Both the position numbers and the translations under genes were made by a program. A stretch of 43,604 bases of DNA. It comes from Bacteroidales bacterium (GTDB lineage Bacteria; Bacteroidota; Bacteroidia; Bacteroidales; UBA3824). Under the pieces are notes generated by a model that saw only the letters and a program-made list of their open reading frames with translations, was not told the DNA's origin and did not search any database. The stretch is from positions 1 through 43,604 of the forward strand of contig JAGCYI010000076.1 of NCBI GenBank assembly GCA_017960885.1. Direction: 5' to 3'. Shown one piece after another: positions 16,676-24,463 of the stretch (positions are counted from its first letter, which is position 1; every line of letters begins with the position of its first letter).

Positions 16676-18373
16676 ATGTATACGCAATCTCTAACCAACT
16701 ACCACCGCAACCAAACAGTAGAAGTAAAGATAGGCGGCGTAACCATCGGCGGCGAAAACCCTATTAAGGTGCAGACTATGTGCAACACCTCTACCGCCGA
16801 CGTGGAAGGCACTGTGGCTCAGATTACCAAGGTGGCTAAAACCACATCTTGCGACATTATCCGCGTTACCGTTCCCTCTATCAAAGACGTTGACCACCTA
16901 CGCGAGATAAAGAACCGCCTTAATAGCCAAGGCATTAATATTCCTGTGGTGGCAGACGTGCATTTCAACTCCGAAATTGCATTCCGCTGCGCCGAGATAG
17001 TGGAGAAAGTGCGTATCAACCCCGGAAACTTTTGCAGCCACACCAATCCCTGCAACACCGAAAAAGAGTTCAACGACGAGGGCGAGGCTATCGAAAAACG
17101 CTTTACAGAGTTTTTGGAAGTTTGCAAGGCTCACAATTGCGCCGTACGCATAGGCACCAACCACGGCTCGCTATCGGCAAGAGTATTAAACCGCTACGGC
17201 GACACTCCCGAAGGTATGGTGTTTTCGGTGATGGAGTTTTTAAGAATAGCAAAACGTCAAAATTTCAACGATATAGCCATCTCGCTAAAATCGAGCAACC
17301 CCTTTGTGGCAATCCGCGCCGCACGTCTTTTGGTAGAAAAACAAAACGAGGAGGGTTTGAAATATCCTCTCCATCTCGGCGTTACCGAGGCGGGTGAAGG
17401 CAGCGACGGACGTTTGAAATCGGCAGCCGGCATCTCTCCCCTACTCTGCGACGGCATTGGCGGCACAATCCGTGTTTCGCTTACCGAAGACCCTGAGTTT
17501 GAGATTCTTCCCGGCCGTCAGTTTGTGGATTACACCAATTGGCGCAGCCAGCACAAGCCTCTGCCCGAGATTCCGCTGTTTTATAATCCCTACGAATACC
17601 ACCGCCGGAAATCGTTTGAATACAACGGTATTGGCGGCGACAACATTTCCACCGTCGCGCTCTTTATCGACAAATACGAACACGCGCAAGATTTCACCCG
17701 CTGTATGGGCAAATTGCGACACGAAAACCGTATGCCCGATGTAATTATCCGCGACGACCCCGACTTCTTCTTTATCGACGAAGACACCGATTTCGACACT
17801 CTTGCCAACAAGAAAGTACTCATAGCCGCGCCCAAAAACCGCAACAAGATTGGAGCATTCCGCTACATTTTTTACCAACTGCATCAACGCGAACTAAAAA
17901 ACCCCGTGCTATTGTGTCCCGATTTGGGCGAAACAAATCCCGAATTTGACTCGTTCGCGCCCGTAGTAGAAACCGCAGGAGTGTTTATCGACGGTTTTGG
18001 CGACGGAATATGCCTCTACGCAGGACGTGGCGTTGAAAAATCGGCTCGAATGGCTTTTGATATCCTTCAAATCAGCCGCCTGAGAATATCGGGCAACGAA
18101 TATGTATCTTGCCCCGGCTGCGGACGCACTCTCTACGATCTTCAAGCCACTGTAAAGAAGATAAAAGCCGCCACAGCCAAATACACCAACCTTAAAATCG
18201 CCGTTATGGGCTGCATTGTCAACGGTCCGGGCGAGATGGCAGACGCAGATTTCGGCTACGTGGGCGACGGAATAGGAAAAATTTCGCTCTACAAAAACCG
18301 CCAACTTGTAAAAAAATCCATTCCACAGGAGCAAGCAGTGGACGAACTCATAAAATTAATCGAAAATTCATAG
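16676..18373 (+). CDS. ispG: 4-hydroxy-3-methylbut-2-en-1-yl diphosphate synthase (flavodoxin)
   Basis: A 565-residue enzyme of the MEP isoprenoid pathway that reductively opens 2-C-methyl-D-erythritol 2,4-cyclodiphosphate to HMBPP. The N-terminal TIM barrel has GGENPIKVQTMCNTSTAD and VRINPGNF; the C-terminal reductase-like domain carries the 4Fe-4S ligands Cys479 and Cys482 (CPGCGRT), Cys513 and Glu520 (GCIVNGPGE). It is about 190 residues longer than the E. coli enzyme because of an extra domain between the two, the three-domain form known from Bacteroidota, chlamydiae and plants. Located 17 nt after rlmI. Confidence 0.95.
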   Translation: MYTQSLTNYHRNQTVEVKIGGVTIGGENPIKVQTMCNTSTADVEGTVAQITKVAKTTSCDIIRVTVPSIKDVDHLREIKNRLNSQGINIPVVADVHFNSEIAFRCAEIVEKVRINPGNFCSHTNPCNTEKEFNDEGEAIEKRFTEFLEVCKAHNCAVRIGTNHGSLSARVLNRYGDTPEGMVFSVMEFLRIAKRQNFNDIAISLKSSNPFVAIRAARLLVEKQNEEGLKYPLHLGVTEAGEGSDGRLKSAAGISPLLCDGIGGTIRVSLTEDPEFEILPGRQFVDYTNWRSQHKPLPEIPLFYNPYEYHRRKSFEYNGIGGDNISTVALFIDKYEHAQDFTRCMGKLRHENRMPDVIIRDDPDFFFIDEDTDFDTLANKKVLIAAPKNRNKIGAFRYIFYQLHQRELKNPVLLCPDLGETNPEFDSFAPVVETAGVFIDGFGDGICLYAGRGVEKSARMAFDILQISRLRISGNEYVSCPGCGRTLYDLQATVKKIKAATAKYTNLKIAVMGCIVNGPGEMADADFGYVGDGIGKISLYKNRQLVKKSIPQEQAVDELIKLIENS

Positions 18374-18457
18374 AAAAAACCAAACTATGTGTTTTTTTTA
18401 CAAAAAATATCCTTTATACAAAAAACTTTTATAACTTTACAACCTAATATTTTTGTT

Positions 18458-19270
18458 ATGAGACGAGTTGGAATGTTAATTGTGACCTTGATAATGTCGG
18501 CTACACTGTCGAACCGACCCGTTATGGCCGACAACGAAATAAAAGTAGAGGGGATTTTCCAAGGCGAAAACCTCTTTATTATGAACCCCTTTGCCTCTAG
18601 CGGGGTGGGTTTTTGCATTTTTGAAGTGCAAGTTAACGGCAAGGTTTCTTCCGACGAAATTAATTGCTCGGCGTTTGAGGTTGATTTTTCGGCATTTCAC
18701 ATGAAGCCCGGCGACCCCGTAAAAGTGGTTATCAAGCACAAAGACGGATGCACGCCCAAAGTACTCAACGCCAACGTCTTAAAACCAAAAACGACTTTCA
18801 ACACCACCCAAATAAAAATAGACAAAGCCGGCAATATTTCGTGGACCACCAAAGACGAAATGGGAAGTCTGCCATTTATTGTTGAGCAATTTAAATGGAA
18901 AAAATGGATCACCGTGGCGCAGGTAGAAGGGAAAGGTGTTCCTACGCCCACAAACTACACCGTCAAGGTAAACCTACACAGCGGTATCAACAAGTTTCGT
19001 ATCAAACAGATAGACTATACCAAAAAGCCACGTTACACCCCGGAAGTTACAGTCAACAATCTTCAACCCGACGTAACATTCCAACCCGGCAACAACGGCA
19101 AAACCTCAGGCTCGGTAACATTCTCCCGCTCTACCGACTACGAGATTTACGATTTTTATGGAAAACGCCTTGCCAAAGGTACAGGCACGATGGTAAATGT
19201 GTCATCATTCCCCAAAGGAACGTACTTTATCAACTACGACAGCAAGAGCGAATCGTTTGAAAAGCGCTAA
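18458..19270 (+). CDS. secreted protein with T9SS type A-like C-terminal sorting domain
   Basis: A 270-residue protein starting MRRVGMLIVTLIMSATLSN, a signal peptide. The middle (about residues 30-190) looks like one or two Ig-like beta domains with no catalytic motif I recognise. The last 50 or so residues fit the type IX secretion C-terminal domain: YEIYDFYGKRLAKGTG, VNVSSFPKGTYFINYD and a basic end EKR. Such proteins cross the outer membrane through the Por machinery and may be anchored to A-LPS. The ATG at 18458 is chosen over 18389, whose extra residues are AT-rich leader. An imperfect -7 element (TAACTTTA at 18432) lies just ahead. Function unknown. Confidence 0.65.
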   Translation: MRRVGMLIVTLIMSATLSNRPVMADNEIKVEGIFQGENLFIMNPFASSGVGFCIFEVQVNGKVSSDEINCSAFEVDFSAFHMKPGDPVKVVIKHKDGCTPKVLNANVLKPKTTFNTTQIKIDKAGNISWTTKDEMGSLPFIVEQFKWKKWITVAQVEGKGVPTPTNYTVKVNLHSGINKFRIKQIDYTKKPRYTPEVTVNNLQPDVTFQPGNNGKTSGSVTFSRSTDYEIYDFYGKRLAKGTGTMVNVSSFPKGTYFINYDSKSESFEKR

Positions 19271-19281
19271 CCGCAAGCCAT

Positions 19282-20445
19282 TTACACCAACCGTCGCGAC
19301 CTGCTGCGCGATGTGAGGCGCATATTCTCAAAATCAATATTCTCTATCAGCACAAGTCCTGCATTTTTTCCCGGAGCTATTACACCACATCCATCCAATC
19401 CCAACGCCTTTGCTCCGTTGATAGTGGCAAACTTTATTATATCCTCCAACCCGATTTCAGGATAATAATTTTGCAAAGCATACATCTCATCCACCATCGA
19501 AAGGCGGTCGTTTGACGATAGAGAATCGGTTCCAAGGCATACTGTGAGACCTTTTTGCATCATCATCGGCACATCGCCAATCTTCTTCTCCAAAAAAAGG
19601 TTCGACTTGGGGCAGATTACAAAATAAGGATTTTTGATAGCACCTTTGGCATAATCCAAATCCTCCGCGCTTGAATAGATATTGTGGACAAGCAAAATAT
19701 TGTCGTAACTAAAATACTCACCCACCGACTGTAACGACGTCTTACCTGTAACAGGGATTGAAGACAAATCCATAGGAAAACGCTCCACAATTTCGCCCGA
19801 ATGATTAATATATAAGGTGTTTTCGGCTTGGGTTTCTTGATTGTGGATAGAGAACACTCGGCGGTTGTCCTTATTTATCTCATTTATAACGCCGAACAGT
19901 TCGGGACAAACCGAGTAAGGCGCGTGGGCAACGGCGCAAATATCCGAAAGTCCGCACTCGCTAAACTTTTGATACACATTATTATATTGTTCAATGTCGG
20001 CGTTGCAGCGTTGGTGCGTAGTACCGAGGAGTTCCACAAAATTGGTGTAACGGATTTTGCTATTCTGCTTTACGTTGGCAGTGTTGGCAGTATTGCAGAT
20101 GTCGCCCACGGCAACCACCCCCTCGCGAAACATCATATCGTCGGCATCCTTGGCGGCAGATTCTTGATAAGGCGTAGCACCAAGTTTGCTCATCTTGCAT
20201 ACAAAATCCACAAGACTATCCGCATCAGTTACCCGCCCCCTCAGATGCGACAACTCCAAATGGCAATGCGCATTAACCAACCCCGGCACAATAATGCCAT
20301 TATAAAAAGTGGTATTAGCAGTCTCGGCATCAAGTGTACTCACACTCAACACCTTGCCATCGGCATCATCAATCGTCACCGCACCATTCTTTATCGGTGC
20401 GCCGGTATTTGTAAACACGTAGTGGGCAGATAGGGTGTGGGGCAT
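19282..20445 (-). CDS. metal-dependent amidohydrolase (aminohydrolase/deaminase family)
   Basis: A 387-residue amidohydrolase of the SsnA/guanine deaminase/aminodeoxyfutalosine deaminase group. Metal-binding residues are visible in order: VNAHCHLELS (HxH on strand 1), AHAPYSV and IHNQET (later His residues, with HNQET replacing the usual HxxE pattern) and LGTDSLSSND (metal Asp). These enzymes deaminate or dechlorinate heterocycles, for example a purine or a modified nucleoside. The exact substrate cannot be set: HLELS is shared with aminodeoxyfutalosine deaminases of menaquinone synthesis, but no other gene of that pathway is here. It lies 16 nt downstream of the ATPase/partner pair and may be read through from it, though its composition looks like the chromosomal background. 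Confidence 0.78.
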   Translation of the reverse strand: MPHTLSAHYVFTNTGAPIKNGAVTIDDADGKVLSVSTLDAETANTTFYNGIIVPGLVNAHCHLELSHLRGRVTDADSLVDFVCKMSKLGATPYQESAAKDADDMMFREGVVAVGDICNTANTANVKQNSKIRYTNFVELLGTTHQRCNADIEQYNNVYQKFSECGLSDICAVAHAPYSVCPELFGVINEINKDNRRVFSIHNQETQAENTLYINHSGEIVERFPMDLSSIPVTGKTSLQSVGEYFSYDNILLVHNIYSSAEDLDYAKGAIKNPYFVICPKSNLFLEKKIGDVPMMMQKGLTVCLGTDSLSSNDRLSMVDEMYALQNYYPEIGLEDIIKFATINGAKALGLDGCGVIAPGKNAGLVLIENIDFENMRLTSRSRSRRLV

Positions 20446-20461
20446 AATTTAATTAGTACAG

Positions 20462-21247
20462 TTATGGTTTTAGCGACTCAACTTCTTCATCTGCAATTTG
20501 AGCATCAAGTTCGTCATCTACATCCTGTAAACAAGCATTGGATTTACGAAACATTATCCACCAATCACGAATGGTCTGACTAAGACTCGCATATTCAAAC
20601 GAATTGCGATTTCGAAGGTTCAATGCACATTCCGTCCAAAAAATAATTTTATCAAATAATTGTTTCCAATTTTGCTTTTTTACAAATCCATCTAATTCTT
20701 TGCATATTTTGGCAGGCGGATAAACGGGATTATAAGGCATTTCGTCGATTGACTTAACATTATTACGAAAGTCTGAAACCGACCAAACTATAAAAGTCTT
20801 CAAATGTTTAGAACCCTGCATTAAACGGTTCATAAACGACCGTGCTTGTGGTGCCACATTATCTGTAAATACAAAAATGTTGTTTTTATCTATTGATAAC
20901 TCGCTACCCAACAAGTCTTTTGTATGTTTTATCTTTTGCTCTAATTCAGTTTTACTCAAATTATTTGCATTTACATACAACATTCTCAACTCAACCAACA
21001 ATAATCTATGAGATGAAGTTACCTTATTAACGCATTTGCTAACACCAATTACCGCATCAACCGTACAATCAGCATTTCCTCCGCAATATTTTTTCTCATA
21101 CGTATCCATATCAAGACATTCGATATGTTTATCGAAATAGTTTTTGTTAGTATAATCGCGCTCAGAAACAGCATTGAGAGTTGACGCACAATGTTGATAC
21201 AGTGAGTGTTGTTTCAAAAAATCGTTGTTATAGATTATCGGTTCCAT
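20462..21247 (-). CDS. unknown protein coupled to the AAA/OLD-like ATPase (candidate effector)
   Basis: A 261-residue soluble protein whose start overlaps the ATPase gene by 20 nt, so the two are translationally coupled. I do not recognise the family. Visible features: an N-terminal Cys/His-containing part (residues 1-60), a central block with Asp64, then RLLLVELRM with Glu86 and Arg88, then Lys-rich helix LEQKIKHTKDLL, an order loosely like PD-(D/E)xK nucleases but not decisive; a hydrophobic core strand FVFTDNV; and a C-terminal acidic tail (DVDDELDAQIADEEVE). No TOPRIM motif is obvious, which distinguishes it from known AriB partners. Its pairing suggests the ATPase senses something and this protein acts, or the reverse. 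Confidence 0.6.
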   Translation of the reverse strand: MEPIIYNNDFLKQHSLYQHCASTLNAVSERDYTNKNYFDKHIECLDMDTYEKKYCGGNADCTVDAVIGVSKCVNKVTSSHRLLLVELRMLYVNANNLSKTELEQKIKHTKDLLGSELSIDKNNIFVFTDNVAPQARSFMNRLMQGSKHLKTFIVWSVSDFRNNVKSIDEMPYNPVYPPAKICKELDGFVKKQNWKQLFDKIIFWTECALNLRNRNSFEYASLSQTIRDWWIMFRKSNACLQDVDDELDAQIADEEVESLKP

Positions 21248-22568
21248 ATGCCTGAATTCTATCTAACGCAATATTGAAAGAGGTGAATATCTCACTGATG
21301 TCAGTGCCTAATGCCTTGTAACAATATGTATTTGATTTTCCTGACGGCTCAGAGATATAGAAATTGGTTTTGTCGAGCACTTGTTCCTTTTCGGCTATCG
21401 ACCTAATTGCAGCCACCATATCAGGATTATGCGTAGCTAACATTATTTTCTGTCCTAACTCTTTGTGTAATAAAACCAAAAGCCTTGCATACTCAACTAT
21501 CCATTGTGGGTGTAAATGAGCCTCGGGTTCGTCAATAAGGAGAAGACAATCACTGCCGAGGTAGCCGTTTTCTAACAAACGCTGCAAATAGATGAATGTT
21601 TTGAAACCTGTGGCAACCTTCTCTATTTCAATATTTACCCTTCCATCTTCACTGACAAAACGTAATTCGTCATCATCAAAATCGTCCTTTCTTATCTTCG
21701 CTTCTCCGTGCAAAATATTTGCAATGCGCCGTAGAAGTTTTTTCCTTGACACATCCATTTTTTGCCTTGATTGCATAATAAGGTCTATTAACTCCTCCCA
21801 AAAAGTATTTTCGGTGTATTCATTGGCAAGAGCCATCGGTGTATCTATATAAATTGCACGTCGAAGATTAAACAATGATGAAACTCTATCTTCGCGTATC
21901 ATTTTCACATCATCTTCTTGTAATTGAATATGTTGTGGTGTCTCATCTGTTTCTTGGTATTTGTGTCGAATACTATCAAAAAAAAACTTTATGGATCTAC
22001 TTTCCAAGGTTTCATCCAATATCTCCGTTTTTTGCCTAAGCCATTCTAATTTATGGTCGATATAACGCTTTGCTATAAGAGAAGAACTTTCATCTTCTTC
22101 CATATATGAATCCACACCAAAGAATCTAATAATTCTTTTGCGTGTTTCGTCTTCTTTGGAACTATTTATATATTCTGCTATCAATTCTCCTGTGTTGTAA
22201 ATATACATTTCACACCTTTCCTGAATACGACGAATTTTTTCTTCTCTATCGGATAGTTCAGAATTATAAGTATGTGCCGGACGTGCAAATGCAATTCGTT
22301 TTTGGGGTCGATCTATCTTTTGAACATAATAGCGCATTTCCCGCACAGCCGGATATTGTTCTTTTTCCATTTGATTAAGTTCTCGTTCGTACCATTCTAT
22401 ATTTAGGTCTTCAAATTGTTGTGCACCATTGACCAAATAATATAACCAACGGGACAATGTGGATTTTCCGCATCCATTTTCACCTGCAAGAACGGTAATG
22501 CCGTCAATCGTGATGTCGGCTTTTTTTATTGCATGATAATCTGAGAGTGTGTATCGATATATGCTCAT
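21228..22568 (-). CDS. AAA/OLD-like ATPase (AAA_15/AAA_21 type)
   Basis: A 446-residue ATPase of the SMC/RecF/ABC-like class. Walker A is GENGCGKST (about residues 29-37) after the typical TIDGITVLAG lead-in; a long helical insert (about 60-300) follows; then VATGFKTFIYLQRLLENG (signature-like region), Walker B LLLIDEPEAHLHPQW and the H-loop ATHNPDMV. The C-terminus lacks a TOPRIM domain, so this is not a full OLD nuclease. Standalone ATPases of this kind commonly pair with a separate effector in phage defence (for example PARIS or Septu-like sets) but also occur elsewhere. It is the first gene of a two-gene unit with the overlapping unknown gene. The pair looks more AT-rich than its neighbours by eye, consistent with transfer. 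Confidence 0.85.
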   Translation of the reverse strand: MSIYRYTLSDYHAIKKADITIDGITVLAGENGCGKSTLSRWLYYLVNGAQQFEDLNIEWYERELNQMEKEQYPAVREMRYYVQKIDRPQKRIAFARPAHTYNSELSDREEKIRRIQERCEMYIYNTGELIAEYINSSKEDETRKRIIRFFGVDSYMEEDESSSLIAKRYIDHKLEWLRQKTEILDETLESRSIKFFFDSIRHKYQETDETPQHIQLQEDDVKMIREDRVSSLFNLRRAIYIDTPMALANEYTENTFWEELIDLIMQSRQKMDVSRKKLLRRIANILHGEAKIRKDDFDDDELRFVSEDGRVNIEIEKVATGFKTFIYLQRLLENGYLGSDCLLLIDEPEAHLHPQWIVEYARLLVLLHKELGQKIMLATHNPDMVAAIRSIAEKEQVLDKTNFYISEPSGKSNTYCYKALGTDISEIFTSFNIALDRIQAYGTDNL

Positions 22569-22645
22569 TTTTCAAATTGTCATTATGTGTGAAATATCAG
22601 TTTGCTTAGAAATATTCTTTTCGTGCAAATCTATTAAATTTGATG

Positions 22646-22653
22646 CAAATATA
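22646..22653 (-). promoter_or_regulatory. -7 element for the ATPase/partner unit
   Basis: TATATTTG on the - strand, a full consensus match 78 nt ahead of the ATPase ATG. A second match, TAGATTTG, lies at 22626-22633; either could be used. Confidence 0.4.
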
Positions 22654-22771
22654 AATTATTATTTTGATATTTCTTACTACGGGTTGTGTATCTCCCTTAC
22701 TTTTTCATCTTCCCCTCAAACAATTCGTTATAATTTCCAAAACCCCGTCCCCGCCGTTGCCAAAAGATTTT

Positions 22772-22779
22772 TATCTTTG
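22772..22779 (+). promoter_or_regulatory. possible additional -7 element upstream of the MerR promoter
   Basis: TATCTTTG, a full TAnnTTTG match, 134 nt ahead of the MerR ATG. Without a clear -33 element it may be fortuitous, or it may give a second longer transcript. Confidence 0.25.
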
Positions 22780-22847
22780 CTTGGTACTACTCAATAGGGC
22801 GGTCATTAGGTCATTTGTTAAATATTGTTAAATTCCCTCTCACCCTC

Positions 22848-22880
22848 TTGACTCGTACCTTAGGGCATAGATTAACTTTG
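22848..22880 (+). promoter_or_regulatory. promoter of the merR-gyrI gene with long spacer
   Basis: TTG at 22848-22850 and TAACTTTG at 22873-22880 with a 22-nt spacer, about 2 nt longer than the other promoters here. Long spacers are typical for promoters that MerR-family activators untwist. Confidence 0.6.
22852..22870 (+). promoter_or_regulatory. probable MerR-family operator
   Basis: CTCGTACCTTAGGGCATAG is an imperfect 19-bp dyad (CT, CCT, A, AGG-type centre, AG ends) lying between the two promoter elements. The CCTnAGG-like centre resembles operators of BmrR/Mta-type regulators, the class encoded directly downstream, so autoregulation is likely. Confidence 0.5.
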
Positions 22881-22912
22881 CACTCGCTTAGCAAAACAAA
22901 CATCGTACGATT

Positions 22913-23737
22913 ATGAGCAACAAAACAAAGTTAAAAATCGGAGAGTTTTCACAGATGATGCAGGTGACGGTAAAAACGTTGCGGCATTACGAACAGAAGG
23001 GTCTGCTGCTGCCTGACGAGGTGGACGAGTGGACAGGCTACCGCTATTACAGCATCTCGCAAATGCAGAAACTCAGCGCAATACGCGACCTTCAACGCCT
23101 CGGGTTCTCGTTGGACGAAATCAAGGAACTGTACGAGGACGACTCGCACACCCCGAGCGCACGCCAACTTGACCAAAAGATTGCGCAGACCGAGGAGCTA
23201 CTGCGGCAACTGATAGCACGTCGCGACCAACTGTTGCTGTGGCGGAACTCTCAAAAACAAATTACTAAAATGGAAAAATTTGAAATTCAATCTCTGCCCG
23301 AAATAATTGTGGCAAGTCATCGCGAAGTGATACCCAACTTTGAAGCCATCGGACCTATGTGTTACGAGAAAATCGGTCCCGAAATGCAACGTCTTGGCTG
23401 CAAATGTCCGCCTCCGGGCTACTGTTTCACCATTGGGCACAACAAGGAATACACCCCCACCGATATCGACATCGAATACTGCGAACAAGTTGAGGAGATG
23501 GGCGAAGACAGCGCGATAATACAGTTCAAGCGACTTCCCGCCGTCCCCAAAGCGTTGTGTTTAAAGCACGTAGGCGCATACGAACGTTTCTACGAGTCGT
23601 TTATCGAAGCCTTCCGCTATATCGACGAAAAAGGTTACAAAGTCGCCGGCAAACCCCGCACATCGTACATCGACGGCGCGTGGAACCAAGAAGACCCCGA
23701 AAAATGGGTTTCGGTGATTCAGATACCGATAGAATAA
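22913..23737 (+). CDS. MerR-family regulator with GyrI-like effector domain (BmrR-like)
   Basis: A 274-residue regulator. Residues 7-75 form the winged-helix MerR DNA-binding domain (IGEFSQMMQVTVKTLRHYEQ, then GYRYYSISQM and LGFSLDEIKEL); 82-115 is the dimerising coiled coil; 120-274 is a GyrI-like small-molecule domain (FEIQSLPEIIVASHRE through EKWVSVIQIPIE). Such proteins bind lipophilic or cationic drugs and activate efflux or detoxification genes by realigning a long-spacer promoter. That promoter and operator are visible just upstream. Genes downstream, a flavodoxin-like reductase and another GyrI protein, are the likely targets. Confidence 0.92.
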   Translation: MSNKTKLKIGEFSQMMQVTVKTLRHYEQKGLLLPDEVDEWTGYRYYSISQMQKLSAIRDLQRLGFSLDEIKELYEDDSHTPSARQLDQKIAQTEELLRQLIARRDQLLLWRNSQKQITKMEKFEIQSLPEIIVASHREVIPNFEAIGPMCYEKIGPEMQRLGCKCPPPGYCFTIGHNKEYTPTDIDIEYCEQVEEMGEDSAIIQFKRLPAVPKALCLKHVGAYERFYESFIEAFRYIDEKGYKVAGKPRTSYIDGAWNQEDPEKWVSVIQIPIE

Positions 23738-23802
23738 GTAATTGACAACCAATTACCTGCCTCACCATAGCGGTAACATTTTTAATTTATAGCAAAAGCA
23801 TT

Positions 23803-23810
23803 TACATTTG
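23803..23810 (+). promoter_or_regulatory. -7 element of the flavodoxin-like reductase gene
   Basis: TACATTTG, a full match, 23 nt before the ATG at 23833. No convincing -33 TTG or MerR operator was found, so control by the adjacent regulator is not shown. Confidence 0.42.
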
Positions 23811-23832
23811 TGACAAATTAAAAAAAGAAACA

Positions 23833-24438
23833 ATGAAAGCATTTATAGTATATTGCCACCCGTCAGACGATTCGTTCACGCGCAACGTCCTCGACGCCTT
23901 TGTGAAAGGTATTTCCGAAGCAGGTCACGAATATGAAATCTCAGACTTGTACAAGATGAATTTCAAGGCCGATATGTCTGAAAAAGAATATCTTAGAGAC
24001 GCCAACTACCGCACAGAGCCCGCGCTCGCCGACGACGTACTCGCCGAACAGCGAAAAATCAACTCTGCCGACGCCATCGTCTTCATCTACCCCGTGTTTT
24101 GGACCGAGGCACCTGCAAAACTCGTCGGATGGTTCGATCGTGTTTGGTCTCACGGTTTCGCCTACGGGACAAAGACAATGAAAATGCTCGACAAAGCCCT
24201 GTTTCTCGTTACCGCCGGCAACACCTTGCAACGCTTAGAACAGTTCGGTCTGCTCAACGCAATGAAAACAGTGATGTTGGGCGACCGGCTTTTCAACCGT
24301 GTCAAACACTCTGATTTTGTAGTATTTGACGGTATGAGCAAGAAGTTGCCCTCGCGTGAGGCAAATTGGAACAAACACCTCGCCACAGCATACGCAAAAG
24401 GCAAGACACTATTTACAACAACCGAAGAAATATCTTAA
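23833..24438 (+). CDS. flavodoxin-fold NAD(P)H oxidoreductase (quinone reductase-like)
   Basis: A 201-residue protein with the flavin-binding start MKAFIVYCHPSDDSFTRNV, then ADAIVFIYPVFWTEAPAKLVGWFDRVWSHGFAYG, the second FMN/FAD-binding segment of the NQO1/MdaB/KefF-type family. These cytosolic enzymes reduce quinones or nitro compounds by two electrons and protect against electrophiles. It sits between the MerR-GyrI regulator and a GyrI-GNAT protein, which fits a chemical-stress cassette. The next gene starts 25 nt downstream. Confidence 0.88.
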   Translation: MKAFIVYCHPSDDSFTRNVLDAFVKGISEAGHEYEISDLYKMNFKADMSEKEYLRDANYRTEPALADDVLAEQRKINSADAIVFIYPVFWTEAPAKLVGWFDRVWSHGFAYGTKTMKMLDKALFLVTAGNTLQRLEQFGLLNAMKTVMLGDRLFNRVKHSDFVVFDGMSKKLPSREANWNKHLATAYAKGKTLFTTTEEIS

Positions 24439-24463
24439 TCAATTATTTCAAGAACAAAGAATT

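Larger units (their letters stand above)
22569..22912. other. 344-nt intergenic region between the ATPase pair and the MerR gene
   Basis: It holds divergent signals but no gene that I can support. Leftward: two TAnnTTTG elements (22646-22653 and 22626-22633). Rightward: TATCTTTG at 22772-22779 and the MerR-type promoter at 22848-22880. A short direct repeat GGTCATT lies at 22801-22807 and 22809-22815. Confidence 0.6.

Noticed and set aside
24356..24463. Longer start for the GyrI-GNAT protein at 24356
   Set aside because: The extra 36 residues overlap the reductase gene and do not resemble the GyrI family; the ATG at 24464 gives the expected N-terminus.
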